From NCBI GenBank assembly GCA_030272155.1, contig CP126202.1:1674001-1738000 (forward strand): a DNA stretch of 64,000 nucleotides, read 5' to 3'. The position numbers were made by a program, and so were the translations under genes. Positions 32,994 to 44,515 of the stretch are shown here, piece after piece. The first letter of the stretch is position 1. Each line of letters begins with the position of its first letter. The notes beneath the pieces were generated by a model, which was not told where the DNA came from, did no database searches, and saw only the letters and a list, made by a program, of their open reading frames with translations. This DNA is from Tetradesmus obliquus. Lineage: Eukaryota > Chlorophyta > Chlorophyceae > Sphaeropleales > Scenedesmaceae.

Positions 32994-34643
32994 CTGCTTC
33001 TGCTGCTGCTGCTAGTGGTGCTGCTGCTGCCAGTGGCGCTGCTGCAGCACGAGGGGCTTGTGACGCTGGCTTCGACACGTGAGCTGCTGCTGCTGCTGCT
33101 GCTCCTGCTGTCACTGCTGCTGCAGATGACAGGTGCGCAGGGAGTTGCGCAGAGCAGCATGGTTGCACATACCATCTACAACGGCCGGCTTGCCGCGGCG
33201 ATCAATTCCCTCTTGCCGGCCTGCGTCACCTACTTGCCTGCCTGCCTGCCTGCCTCACCTGGTGGATGGCCGGGGCGCTGCGCGTCCAATAGTTTTCCAA
33301 CAAACCCAGCTTGCCTCATCTTTCTGCCTGCTTTCTCGGCAGCTTATGTGTTGAGGCTATGCATCCGTGCTTATGCTTGCTGAAAGCTTTCACCCCGCCC
33401 GCTGAAAGCTTTCACCCCGTCCGCTCTTTGTACATGCCCGGCTGGCCACATAGGGCCCTTGAGCAACTTGGCGTATGCGCTGGACAAGCGGCCTGATGCA
33501 CTGTTTTACTCATGTATTTGTCTTTGCTGTCTGCTGCAATCCTCTCCAGGGCCCCTCAGCAACCTAGCGTATGCGCTGGACAAGCAGCCGGAGGCAGCAG
33601 CAAAGGTGGCGCGAGTGTGGTGGATGGGCGGGGCGTTGCTCGTGCCCGGCAACGTGTATGAGCCGCAAAGCGATGGCAGCGCGGAGTGGAATGCGTTCTG
33701 GGTGAGCCGCCCATCATTGCAAGAGTTGGTGTTCTTAACAAAGCAGCTTGGCCTCTGCTCAGTCGCCTCTTGTACTGTCCGATGCATGCATGTAGCAGTG
33801 TTTCCACAGTCGTTGCTGTCGTTTGCTGCATGCCTGCTTGCGCAGAACCCTGCCGCCATGGGCCTGGTGTGCAGCAGCAGCCTCACACTGAGACAAACAA
33901 AAAAGCAGCTCAGCATCCGGCCAATTGCATGCCGTACTGTTCAACATAAGCATGCAGCAGTGTTGCACAGTCCTCGTTGTCAGGCATGTGGATGTCTGCT
34001 GCCTGCATGTGCAGGACCCTGCCGCCATATGAGTGGTGTGGAACAGCAGCCCACACTGAGACAAACAGAAAAGCAGCCCAGCCACCCGCCAAGTGCCTGC
34101 CGTACTATTGGAACCTAGGCATGCAGCAGCATGCACACAGTCCTTGCTGTCAGGCATGTGGATGTCCGCTGCCTGCACACGCAGGACCCTGCCGCCAGGG
34201 GCGTGGTGTGGAACAGCACCCCACGCTGTGGAAGACAGAACAGCAGCTCAGCGGCCAGCAGGTCGCCTCCCTACTGTCTATCATGAGCATGCAGCAGTGC
34301 TGTCACTTTTTTTTCTGCCATGTCTGCTGCCTGCATGTGCAGGACCCTGCCGCCATGGGCGTGGTGTGGAACAGCAGCGTACCTCTTACCCTGGTTCCCC
34401 TGGACGCAACCAACAAGGTGGGCGCCATCAGTTTGTTGTACTTTTGATGTTTTCTGGGGTTGCATTGCCACATGTGTTGCCTGTGGCATGCCACCCCAGG
34501 AACAGAAAGCTGTGTGCATTGCCGCTGCTCCTAGGAGCAGGCCTGCTGTTGCTGCTGCTGCCGCCGCAGGCGCCCATCACGCCTGATCTGCTGTACAGCT
34601 TCGGGCTGCAAGCTGGCTACGCTACACATACATCTGAAGTTCT

Positions 34644-34674
<31 letters not shown>

Positions 34675-34859
34675 GCCGCAGGTGCCCATCACACCTGACC
34701 TGCTGTACAGCTTTGGGCCGCAAGCTGGCTACACCTACTCGGCACTGGCAGGCACACTGTACGCGCCTGTTGTGAGCTGGGTGTTCAACACCCCGACTGC
34801 CAGCGACCCCTACTTTGCCTGGGTGAGCATCTAGGGCCGCTCTTGGCTGTGCAATCTTC

Positions 34860-34891
<32 letters not shown>

Positions 34892-35892
34892 GCGTGCCTG
34901 GTCTGTCATCCTGCTTCGGATCTACCTGCACTGTGACAAGGCATGCTGGACGACTTCCGGCAACCATCTATACGTCGTGTGTGCTGCTGCTCTCAGCATA
35001 TGCCGTGCTGCTGTCTTTGCATGCCTTGCATGACGTGTTGACAGCTGCCTGCATGCTGGACAGTTCATGGTGACAATTTAACCGCCGTGTGTGCTGCTGC
35101 TGTCACCGTATGCCATGCCGCTGTCCCCGCATGCCTTGCAGGACGTGTTGACGGCCACCTGCATGCTGGACGGCTCGCAGCTCTGCCAGATTCAGCATGA
35201 CCTGGATGTGGCAGCCGTGCTGGCATTTGTTTACAACGATCGCACATGCATGCTTTTGCCCCTCTTCAGTCTGCTCCTGACCATAGTGTGTGCTGCTGTC
35301 AGCACATTCCGTGCAGGATGCGTTGGGCAGCTGCCGGCCCAGCACACGATAACCATCTGAGCGTTGTGTGTGCTCCCTTCTCCAAAAACAAATGTAGTGA
35401 CTGCATGCCTTGCTGCTGCCATTGCATGCCTTGCAGGACGTGTTGACGGCCGCCTGCATGCTGGACGGCCCGCAGCTCTGCCATATTGAGCATGACCTGG
35501 AGGTGGCAGCTGCTTGCATTTGTTGCAAATGCATGCTGACGTTCTTTGTTCGGCCTGCACCTGACTATTGTGTGTGCTGCTGTTACCGCATCTATGTTGC
35601 AGGATGTGTTGACGGCCGCCTGCATGCTGGACGGCTCGCAGCTCTGCCACATTCAGCATGACCTGGATGTGGCAGCTGCTTGCATTTGTTGCAAATGCAT
35701 GCTGTTGTTCTTGTTCAGTCTGAATCTGACTAATGTGTGTGCTGCTGTTACCGCATCTATGTTGCAGGACGTGTTGACGGCTGCCTGCATGCTGGACGGC
35801 TCGCAGCTCTGCCAACTTCAGCACGACCTTGATGTGGCAGCCGTGCTTGCGGGACCAGGCCAGGGGGCCACTGTGCTGGTGGAAGCTGCAGC

Positions 35893-35942
<50 letters not shown>

Positions 35943-36394
35943 GGCATGATGATGAGGAGCTAGGTTCAAAGGCTAGGCAGCTGACTGCAGGTGACGATGC
36001 AGAAGTTCTCAGTCAGGTTCAGGGTAAAGTTCACGGTCAAGCTCAGGACGGAATTTCAGAAATGCAGGAGGAGTTCCTAGCGCTGCTGGAGGAAGGGCTG
36101 CAGTTTGATGTTCAGGGTGCATCTGCGGAGCAGCGCATTGCTGCTGCAGCAGCATTGGCTGCAGCATCTGCAGCACGAGGCAGCAGCGGCGAAATCCTAA
36201 GCACCGTCACCACCAGCGGCAGCAGTGCCAGCAGTTTGAATGGTGGGCATTTCCACTATAGAGGAGGTGTGCTGCGGGATAAGGCTGGCGTGGATGTTTC
36301 GAAGCACTTGTCGGAAGTCAAACGGGTGTCTGCGGTCATGAATGTTGACCCGCAGGAGTTCAAACGGTACCTGCTGGCAGCTTTCAGGCAGTGA
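31838..36394 (+). CDS. Secreted nucleoside hydrolase (inosine-uridine-preferring type)
   Basis: Seven exons: 31838-32062, 32269-32411, 32792-32952, 33550-33701, 34343-34417, 34682-34822 and 35768-36394; 1524 nt, 507 residues, all phases close. Starts at ATG 31838 or 31844; then a signal peptide, LQFACVLLFLAVIHAAAP. The calcium-binding N-terminal signature reads VIFDHDGGVDDFITLMLLL. Later family blocks: NIPVALST...FPDRYRAQGLSIDVLPMLN, PVTLVMTGPLSNLAYALDK, VARVWWMGGALLVPGN, AEWNAFWDPAAMGVVWNSS, LTLVPLDATNK, then DVLTAACMLDGSQL. The family cleaves the N-glycosidic bond of ribonucleosides; with a signal peptide it would act outside the cell or in the vacuole, for nucleoside salvage. Intron 2 has a GC donor (TACAG/GCAAGG). 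The C-terminus carries a Gln run and about 150 extra residues of no known family. Confidence 0.88.
33430..34400 (+). repeat. Acceptor arrays before nucleoside hydrolase exons 4 and 5
   Basis: A copy of the start of exon 4 (GGGCCCTTGAGCAACTTGGC) lies at about 33450-33497 before the true start at 33550. Before exon 5 (true start 34343) three acceptor plus exon-start copies begin at 33846, 34015 and 34185, spacing 158-170 bp, each with GCAGRACCCTGCCGCCA. Confidence 0.85.
34560..34690 (+). repeat. Acceptor copy before nucleoside hydrolase exon 6
   Basis: CCGCAGGCGCCCATCACGCC begins a copy at 34570, running through CTGTACAGCTTCGGGCTGCA before diverging. The true exon starts at 34682 after a (CTG)n run. 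Confidence 0.85.
35020..35800 (+). repeat. Acceptor array before nucleoside hydrolase exon 7
   Basis: Acceptor plus exon start encoding DVLTAACMLDGSQLCHIQHD recurs at 35142, 35436, 35603 and 35768 (true). Degenerate members lie near 35032 (the AG is lost: GCATGACG) and 35317. Several copies keep an open frame through LDVAA. Confidence 0.9.
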
Positions 36395-36621
36395 GGCATG
36401 TTGGCGCTGCAGGCACCTGCTCATGCGGCACGGAGCATCAGTGACCGTTGCACATATGACTCTGCTTGTGATACCATCACGCAGTGCTTGGGTTGATCTG
36501 TGTGGATGCTGCATGCCGCCAATGACTACAAGCACGCGTCTTCGTGGGTTTGCTGCAAGCCATGGCAACACTGCAACTTTGCCCTGCACCCACCCACATC
36601 AGTCGCGAGCACATGTAGCCG

Positions 36622-36626
36622 TGTAA
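36622..36626 (+). terminator. Putative polyadenylation signal TGTAA of nucleoside hydrolase
   Basis: TGTAA within GCCGTGTAAATGCG, about 230 bp past the stop codon. TGTAA is the usual poly(A) word in chlorophycean algae; a five-base match is weak evidence. Confidence 0.35.
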
Positions 36627-36815
36627 ATGCGCCCTTCTACATGTGTTGCAATGTAGCGGGCATGCTGGGTGTGGGTGGCCTCAGGGCGGCTGGTGTTGCA
36701 CAGGGTGCGAACAGCAGCACAGCCTGGCCCAGCCTCTTATGCTGGCGGGCTGCACTCTGCACAACCAGCAGCTTGCACCAGCAGATGCACTGCGACGATG
36801 CACAAAACAGTCAGC

Positions 36816-36887
36816 ACCCGACGCAGGGATCGAACCTGCGACCCTCGCCTTAGGAAAGCGATGCTCTATCCGCTGAGCTAGACGGGC
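36816..36887 (-). tRNA. tRNA-Arg (anticodon CCU)
   Basis: The 72-nt minus-strand sequence folds as a cloverleaf. The D stem is GCTC/GAGC. The anticodon stem is TCGCT/GGCGA around loop TTCCTAA, so the anticodon is CCT. The T arm is GCAGG-TTCGATC-CCTGC. The acceptor stem GCCCGTC/GTCGGGT has a G-T wobble at position 1 and one T-T mismatch at position 6. There is no intron and no encoded CCA. A GTTTTG run follows as a weak Pol III stop. Internal A and B boxes are present (TAGCTCAGCGG; GGTTCGATCC). Confidence 0.9.
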
Positions 36888-36975
36888 TTTGAGCTGTGAC
36901 ACCCACGATTGCCGGATGCAGCCTGCCGTTAAAAGTAACATGATGAACGCAAAAGTGTTATTTTTGGCGATCTTC

Positions 36976-38069
36976 AAACTACACACGGTTGATGCAGCCG
37001 CCAGCTGGCCCTACTAAGCTCCGCAGGGGCGTTTGGAAGGTTGTCTGCCTAGCTGCTCTAAATGCCATGGATGTTGGCAGACGACATGCTAATAAGCTGA
37101 GCATCCCGCCGCCCGCCCTGGCCGTGCAGCAGCCACCGCCGCTGCCGGCGGGCCAGGCGCTTATTACTGATACACTACAGCATGCAGCTCTCACTGCTGC
37201 GCAGCAACAGCATAATCAGCTGGTAGAGCAGCGCCGACAGCAGCAGCAGCTGCATCAACAACAACAGCGACAACAGCTGGTAGCGCAGATGTTACAGGAG
37301 GCTAAGCAGCAAGCGGTGTTAAGGTTTTGGGAGTTGCTTGCTGATTTTGTGGCAACAGAGGCAGCGCCCGCTACTTGGCGGGTTGCGGTGCCTGGCAATC
37401 ACCCGTTTCTGTGCTCTGATCCAGCGCAGCTGCGCATTGTACTGGCGCCCCGCTCTGGTTGACCTTCCTGCCTCTGCATGTTGTGCTGTCAGCAGTTGTC
37501 GATTTTCCAGTTTCTGTCAAGGACATGTTGCATGTGTTGGGTGTCACAGCGCTGGTTTCTCAGCTCTTTCCTCCGTGCTGCGTGTTTCTGTCCTTGTCAG
37601 CCGTAAGGATTGCAGAAGCAGCAGAGCCCTAGTTTGCCTTAGTTTGCCTTAGTTTGCTTTGATTTGCCTGTCAGTCGTGCACTGCGTCAGTTATGCATGC
37701 TCCTGCTTGCTGCAGTCTGGTGAGTACAGCAGTGCCTTGATGCAATCATGCCAGACATTCATGGTGAGCAGCACCTTTGTGCACCCCGCTTACTGTTTGG
37801 ACCATGCTTGTCCTTCCCTGTGCGCTTTTTGCCTGGTGCGTGGAGCACATGCTGCTTTTCGTGCTGCTTTTCGCACTTGCTGCCCTGCATGTACATGTTC
37901 GTTTATGGGGAGATAGGGGCTGCGAGACGCCTCTGGAGTTTTCTTTGGTGGCGTCTTGTGGCTTGCTATCGAGTTCATACGATATGTGAGCTGAAAGTAG
38001 GGCGAGTGACTCACTCTCGGGTGATAGCTTGCCTTCTCCTGTAACAAGCCTCTCTCTTTACACACGCAT
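36976..38069 (+). mobile_element. Truncated non-LTR element, family d, at the edge of the retroelement bed
   Basis: Open from about 36980 to a stop at 37462. Readable parts are RGVWKVVCLAALNAMDVGRR and FWELLADFVATEA, aligning with the C-terminal segment of the elements at 44516 and 46116 (WDMVCLAAVHAFEKGRR; FWDALADFAAT). A Gln-rich insertion sits between. A 3' UTR follows to about 38057 and ends TGTAACAAGCCTCTCTC. TACACACG occurs at both ends (36978-36985 and about 38062-38069) as a possible target duplication. Its last 140 bp recur at 45979-46113. Confidence 0.6.
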
Positions 38070-38586
38070 TGTGTGGTGCGGCGGTGATGGCCTTCTTCTC
38101 ACTGTGTGTACGTGCTTTCTCTGTGAGCTTCTGACATGCCAGAGCTAGCCGTCTTGCTTTGCAGGAGCTGTGCGTTGCCGTATCGCTGCTGCAACATGTA
38201 GTTGTGCGGCCCTTGCAGCAGCTGGCTTGTTCTCTGCTCTCTCTCCCCAGTTTGTCGCCTCAGACCACCGCCTGCCAGGCTGTGTTGCTGCTGGTGGGTG
38301 TTGTTTCTGTGGGTTCAGCCCGCCCGCTGCACTGCATAAAGTGCAGCTTGCTGTCACTGACACTGTTTACACTAGTCCTGCCTTTGTTTAGCATCAACAC
38401 TGCGTGTGCTGTGACTGACGGCTTTGCCTGCAAGGCCATATGTCAAGTTACACACACAGAGAGACTTTCTGGGGTGAGTCTCCTTGAGTGACAGCCTGTT
38501 TTGCTGAGTCATCTGCGACGTTCCAGATTTTCGGGTGTTCGTTGCAACGTAGTTGCCTGTGCACACCGTGTAACCCCTCTTCTTCT
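38063..38586 (+). mobile_element. Truncated non-LTR element, family a (3' UTR copy)
   Basis: Starts inside the last codons of the element ORF (GTGTGGTGCGGCGGTGATGG, encoding VVRR then stop) and runs through about 500 bp of 3' UTR nearly identical to 44800-45320 and 50380-50889. It ends TGTAACCCCTCTTCTTCT, followed by AACTACACACACA, the target repeat of the array. Confidence 0.8.
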
Positions 38587-39908
38587 AACTACACACACAA
38601 TATGTATAGTGTGCTGTCACTGACACTGATTAGAAAAGTGCATTCATGTTCGGACACGAAAACTTTTTGATTGCACCAGAATTGCGTGTGATGGGAGAGA
38701 CGGTTATGCGTGCATGACCAAAGTTGATCTCACACACAGAGGTTTTTCATGGGGTTGAACCTCATTTGAGTGACAGCCCGAGCTGAGCTGTCTGCAGCTT
38801 CAAATCCTTTCAGGTGTTAGTGGTGGCGTATGCCGCGTGAGTACACCAGTGTAACCCCTCTCTCTCTAACTACACACACAGGGTGTTCGTTTCGGGTGTT
38901 CGTTGCAACGTAGTTGCCTGTGCACACCGTGTAACCCCTCTTCTTCTTCTTCACTACACACACAGTAGTAGTTGCCTGTGCACACCGTGTAACCCCTCTT
39001 CTTCACTACACACACAGCCCGAGCTGAGCTGTCTGCAGCTTCAAATCCTTTCAGGTGTTAGTGGTGGCGTATGCCGCGTGAGTACACCAGTGTAACCCCT
39101 CTCTCTCTCAAACTACACACACACCAGTGTAACCCCTCTCTCTCTCAAAAAAAAAAAAAAAAAAAAACTACACACACACTCTCTGGGGTTGGGCCTCACA
39201 TGAGTGACGGCCTGTGCTGAGCTTCCTGCAGTTTTCCTGTGTTTTCGGGTGTTCGTTGCAACGTAGTTGCCTGTGCACACCGTGTAACCCCTCTTCTTCT
39301 ACTACACACACAGTTTTCCTGTGTTTTCGGGTGTTCGTTGCAACGTAGTTGCCTGTGCACACCGTGTAACCCCTCTTCTTTTTTTCTTTTAACTACACAC
39401 ACATATGCCGAAACTTACACACGGGGGCCATTTCTCTGGGGTTGGGCCTCACATGAGTGACGGCCTGTGCTGAGCTTCCTGCAGTTTTCCTGTGTTTTCG
39501 GGTGTTCGTTGCAACGTAGTTGCCTGTGCACACCGTGTAACCCCTCTTCTTCACTACACACACACTGCATAAAGTGCAGCTTGCTGTCACTGACACTGTT
39601 TACACTAGTCCTGCCTTTGTTTAGCATCAACACTGCGTGTGCTGTGACTGACGGCTTTGCCTGCAAGGCCATATGTCAAGTTACACACACAGAGAGACTT
39701 TCTGGGGTGAGTCTCCTTGAGTGACAGCCTGTTTTGCTGAGTCATCTGCGACGTTCCAGATTTTCGGGTGTTCGTTGCAACGTAGTTGCCTGTGCACACC
39801 GTGTAACCCCTCTTCTTCAAAAAACTACACACACATTTTCGGGTGTTCGTTGCAACGTAGTTGCCTGTGCACACCGTGTAACCCCTCTTCTTCTTCACTA
39901 CACACACA

Positions 39909-41336
39909 GAATGCAGTGTCAGTAGTATGGTTTTCCTGGTGTGCTGCAGCGGGTGGCAGCAGCTGGAAGGCGGTACTCTTGTCGGCAGCAGCAGTAGCAG
40001 CTGCAGCAGTAGCAGCGCAGCGCACGTGCGCTGGCTTGAGTCCTGCAGTGTAGTTGGCAGTATGTGGAGGTGTGGCAGCAGCAGCCCCGTCTTGGGCTAG
40101 TTTGAGCTGGTGTTAGTGAGTGGCAGCAGCAGCATTGTGCAGCGTCTCTCCAGCGCTGAGCTCTTTGTGGCTCGCATGCAGCATTGTCATGCAGTTCTGC
40201 TACAGCAGTGTGACAGGGCATGGTGCGCTGCAGTGCCCGTAGTCATCATGGCGGCTCGCATGTGGCGCCTCGCAACCGCCCGTGCCCCGCCTGATTGCTG
40301 ATTTGCTGTTTTGGTGGTGGGATCCTGTCTCTTGGCGGAGCTAGCCGCTTTGAGGTAGGCCGGGGACTACGTGAGCCCTGGCAGCCACGCTGTTTTGTAC
40401 GTTGTATGATGCTGTGTGTTTGCAGCACAGACGTTGGCAAGGGCTACCTTTAGGCTGGTGGTGCTGGTTAGTTGCATGTCTGTGTGTTGACCGCTACACA
40501 CCTTTATATTCCTCTGATTGCCATGCAGTCTCCGTGTTGGGGCGGGCCGCCTACACATCTGTGCCAGCGTGTTTGGGGCGTTTGGTGTGCCTGGGCAGCA
40601 TGCCTGTTACTGCCTCTGCATCTCTTGTGAGCTTGGCTCGCACATGGTGTTTGCTGGGCAGCCTTTTGCGTGGTTCTTCTTGTTCTCACCAAAGGCTCTG
40701 CATGTTTTGGCCGAGTCTGTCTGCGCCTGTGCTGCATGCCTTGCCACTGCTTTTGGGGCCATGCCGTGTTTACACTGGCAGCCGAAGGTAGTGCATCATG
40801 TTTTGGCGCTGGCGCTGGCATTCTGCACAATAGTGCCTTGCCTTTGCTATTTGACCTGCCCGTTGGGTGGAAGCTTGTTTGGTCTGCTGAGTGGCTGCTG
40901 ACAAGCCGCTGTGACATGCGGTCCTGTTTGTGTGCCTTTGGGCAGCTCTGCATTTTTCCAGCCGTCTTCTCACTGCCCAAGCTGCGCTCCGCCCCAGGCT
41001 GAGCTGCGGCTTGGTGAGCTCAGCCCGCCCGCAATGCAGTTAGTGCATGGCGGCCCTGTGTTCTCTCTGCATTGCTTGCCGTCACTGACACTGCTGGCAG
41101 CACTTTATTTTCCACTTCGCGTATGCGGATACATTTTCTGGGGGCGAACTGTGTGGAGTAAGGAAGGCGGCTGTGCTAGCATGGCCATATGCCGAAACTT
41201 ACACACGGGGGCCATTTCTCTGGGGTTGGGCCTCACATGAGTGACGGCCTGTGCTGAGCTTCCTGCAGTTTTCCTGTGTTTTCGGGTGTTCGTTGCAACG
41301 TAGTTGCCTGTGCACACCGTGTAACCCCTCTTCTTC
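39909..41336 (+). mobile_element. Non-LTR family c, copy 1 (1.4 kb)
   Basis: Matches 41749-43179 essentially base for base. No convincing protein; the open frames are 3' UTR shadows. It ends in the shared roughly 90-bp terminus (TTTTCGGGTGTTCGTTGCAA to TGTAACCCCTCTTCTTC). Confidence 0.8.
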
Positions 41337-41348
41337 ACTACACACACA

Positions 41349-43179
41349 GCCGAAGCGCCCTGAGTAAGGCGTAAAACTGCTCCGGCTTGCTTTGCCCGCC
41401 TGGCTCTGGCTAGGCGCGGCCCGCGAGTCGCAAGCGGCGACACAGAAGACTACTGGCAGCTTAATTGGGCTGCTACTAGGGCAGTCAGTTGCTTAGAGCA
41501 GCGGGCAGCGCCTGGCGACAGCACCGAGGCAGCAGCAGTAGCTTCCCGTGTTCCGCTGGTGTCTTCCCTCGACACCGCCCATACGGACTCGACTGCTTCT
41601 CCTATGAAGGCTGGAGGTTTTGTGGTCAGCCTCGTGGGGCCTTCTCGCCTGCTCTGCGCCTGTGCAGGCTTGGTGTTGGAACAGTCTGGAAGGTCCACCA
41701 GCCCCCACTGTGGTTGACGCCTGGCATGGCGTGCAGCCTTTTCTAGTGAATGCAGTGTCAGTAGTATGGTTTTCCTGGTGTGCTGCAGCGGGTGGCAGCA
41801 GCTGGAAGGCGGTACTCTTGTCGGCAGCAGCAGTAGCAGCTGCAGCAGTAGCAGCGCAGCGCACGTGCGCTGGCTTGAGTCCTGCAGTGTAGTTGGCAGT
41901 ATGTGGAGGTGTGGCAGCAGCAGCCCCGTCTTGGGCTAGTTTGAGCTGGTGTTAGTGAGTGGCAGCAGCAGCATTGTGCAGCGTCTCTCCAGCGCTGAGC
42001 TCTTTGTGGCTCGCATGCAGCATTGTCATGCAGTTCTGCTACAGCAGTGTGACAGGGCATGGTGCGCTGCAGTGCCCGTAGTCATCATGGCGGCTCGCAT
42101 GTGGCGCCTCGCAACCGCCCGTGCCCCGCCTGATTGCTGATTTGCTGTTTTGGTGGTGGGATCCTGTCTCTTGGCGGAGCTAGCCGCTTTGAGGTAGGCC
42201 GGGGACTACGTGAGCCCTGGCAGCCACGCTGTTTTGTACGTTGTATGATGCTGTGTGTTTGCAGCACAGACGTTGGCAAGGGCTACCTTTAGGCTGGTGG
42301 TGCTGGTTAGTTGCATGTCTGTGTGTTGACCGCTACACACCTTTATATTCCTCTGATTGCCATGCAGTCTCCGTGTTGGGGCGGGCCGCCTACACATCTG
42401 TGCCAGCGTGTTTGGGGCGTTTGGTGTGCCTGGGCAGCATGCCTGTTACTGCCTCTGCATCTCTTGTGAGCTTGGCTCGCACATGGTGTTTGCTGGGCAG
42501 CCTTTTGCGTGGTTCTTCTTGTTCTCACCAAAGGCTCTGCATGTTTTGGCCGAGTCTGTCTGCGCCTGTGCTGCATGCCTTGCCACTGCTTTTGGGGCCA
42601 TGCCGTGTTTACACTGGCAGCCGAAGGTAGTGCATCATGTTTTGGCGCTGGCGCTGGCATTCTGCACAATAGTGCCTTGCCTTTGCTATTTGACCTGCCC
42701 GTTGGGTGGAAGCTTGTTTGGTCTGCTGAGTGGCTGCTGACAAGCCGCTGTGACATGCGGTCCTGTTTGTGTGCCTTTGGGCAGCTCTGCATTTTTCCAG
42801 CCGTCTTCTCACTGCCCAAGCTGCGCTCCGCCCCAGGCTGAGCTGCGGCTTGGTGAGCTCAGCCCGCCCGCAATGCAGTTAGTGCATGGCGGCCCTGTGT
42901 TCTCTCTGCATTGCTTGCCGTCACTGACACTGCTGGCAGCACTTTATTTTCCACTTCGCGTATGCGGATACATTTTCTGGGGGCGAACTGTGTGGAGTAA
43001 GGAAGGCGGCTGTGCTAGCATGGCCATATGCCGAAACTTACACACGGGGGCCATTTCTCTGGGGTTGGGCCTCACATGAGTGACGGCCTGTGCTGAGCTT
43101 CCTGCAGTTTTCCTGTGTTTTCGGGTGTTCGTTGCAACGTAGTTGCCTGTGCACACCGTGTAACCCCTCTTCTTCTTCT
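41349..43179 (+). mobile_element. Non-LTR family c, copy 2 (1.8 kb, longest)
   Basis: Extends about 400 bp further 5' than copy 1. That extra part has short open frames that could be the end of an ORF (PTVVDAWHGVQPFLVNAVSV in frame at about 41690-41760), but there is no recognisable domain. Confidence 0.8.
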
Positions 43180-43191
43180 ACTACACACACA

Positions 43192-44251
43192 ACCGCCCGT
43201 GCCCCGCCTGATTGCTGATTTGCTGTTTTGGTGGTGGGATCCTGTCTCTTGGCGGAGCTAGCCGCTTTGAGGTAGGCCGGGGACTACGTGAGCCCTGGCA
43301 GCCACGCTGTTTTGTACGTTGTATGATGCTGTGTGTTTGCAGCACAGACGTTGGCAAGGGCTACCTTTAGGCTGGTGGTGCTGGTTAGTTGCATGTCTGT
43401 GTGTTGACCGCTACACACCTTTATATTCCTCTGATTGCCATGCAGTCTCCGTGTTGGGGCGGGCCGCCTACACATCTGTGCCAGCGTGTTTGGGGCGTTT
43501 GGTGTGCCTGGGCAGCATGCCTGTTACTGCCTCTGCATCTCTTGTGAGCTTGGCTCGCACATGGTGTTTGCTGGGCAGCCTTTTGCGTGGTTCTTCTTGT
43601 TCTCACCAAAGGCTCTGCATGTTTTGGCCGAGTCTGTCTGCGCCTGTGCTGCATGCCTTGCCACTGCTTTTGGGGCCATGCCGTGTTTACACTGGCAGCC
43701 GAAGGTAGTGCATCATGTTTTGGCGCTGGCGCTGGCATTCTGCACAATAGTGCCTTGCCTTTGCTATTTGACCTGCCCGTTGGGTGGAAGCTTGTTTGGT
43801 CTGCTGAGTGGCTGCTGACAAGCCGCTGTGACATGCGGTCCTGTTTGTGTGCCTTTGGGCAGCTCTGCATTTTTCCAGCCATCTTCTCACTGCCCAAGCT
43901 GCGCTCCGCCCCAGGCTGAGCTGCGGCTTGGTGAGCTCAGCCCGCCCGCAATGCAGTTAGTGCATGGCGGCCCTGTGTTCTCTCTGCATTGCTTGCCGTC
44001 ACTGACACTGCTGGCAGCACTTTATTTTCCACTTCGCGTATGCGGATACATTTTCTGGGGGCGAACTGTGTGGAGTAAGGAAGGCGGCTGTGCTAGCATG
44101 GCCATATGCCGAAACTTACACACGGGGGCCATTTCTCTGGGGTTGGGCCTCACATGAGTGACGGCCTGTGCTGAGCTTCCTGCAGTTTTCCTGTGTTTTC
44201 GGGTGTTCGTTGCAACGTAGTTGCCTGTGCACACCGTGTAACCCCTCTTCT
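43192..44251 (+). mobile_element. Non-LTR family c, copy 3 (1.06 kb)
   Basis: Begins at AACCGCCCGTGCCCCGCCTG, internal to copies 1 and 2. One substitution was noticed against them (A at about 43881, where the others have G). Such near identity means recent insertion or recent duplication. Confidence 0.8.
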
Positions 44252-44263
44252 ACTACACACACA

Positions 44264-44515
44264 GAGAGACTTTCTGGGGTGAGTCTCCTTGAGTGACAGC
44301 CTGTTTTGCTGAGTCATCTGCGACGTTCCAGATTTTCGGGTGTTCGTTGCAACGTAGTTGCCTGTGCACACCGTGTAACCCCTCTTCTCCGGCGATCTTC
44401 AAAGCCCCCCTCATTGTTTTGCTGAGTCATCTGCGACGTTCCAGATTTTCGGGTGTTCGTTGCAACGTAGTTGCCTGTGCACACCGTGTAACCCCTCTTC
44501 TCCGCAAAAAAAAAA
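44264..44515 (+). mobile_element. Two short truncated copies with a second target word
   Basis: Copies at 44264-44389 and 44415-44504 both end in the shared terminus. The first tail is followed by CGGCGATCTTCAAAGCCCCC, the second by an A run and GCCCCCCTCAT. CCCCCCTCAT therefore sits after both, as a partial target repeat. It also matches the 5' edge of the next element, so the boundary is ambiguous. Confidence 0.6.

Larger units (their letters stand above)
38587..44263 (+). mobile_element. Run of 5'-truncated non-LTR copies separated by ACTACACACACA
   Basis: ACTACACACACA ends at 38599, 38880, 38964, 39016, 39123, 39178, 39312, 39403, 39564, 39835, 39908, 41348, 43191 and 44263. Each sits directly after an element tail (TGTAACCCCTCTTCTTC or the variant TGTAACCCCTCTCTCTC, with a variable TTC, TC or A tail), and each is followed by a new copy truncated at a different point, from about 20 bp to 1.8 kb. 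Three 3' UTR subfamilies are mixed. All copies have the same orientation. The same words occur inside element family a (GTTACACACACAGAGAG), the probable first target. Confidence 0.85.

Noticed and set aside
36700..36986. Minus-strand ORF of 101 codons over the tRNA
   Set aside because: It runs straight through the tRNA-Arg cloverleaf; the RNA gene explains the conserved sequence.
39147..39167. Poly(A) tail of a processed pseudogene
   Set aside because: The A run lies between a retroelement terminus and the target word, so it is an extended element tail; no cDNA-like sequence precedes it.
40400..44160. Open frames of 110-158 codons repeated two or three times
   Set aside because: They are repeated because the retroelement 3' UTR is repeated; frames occur on both strands and have no domain.
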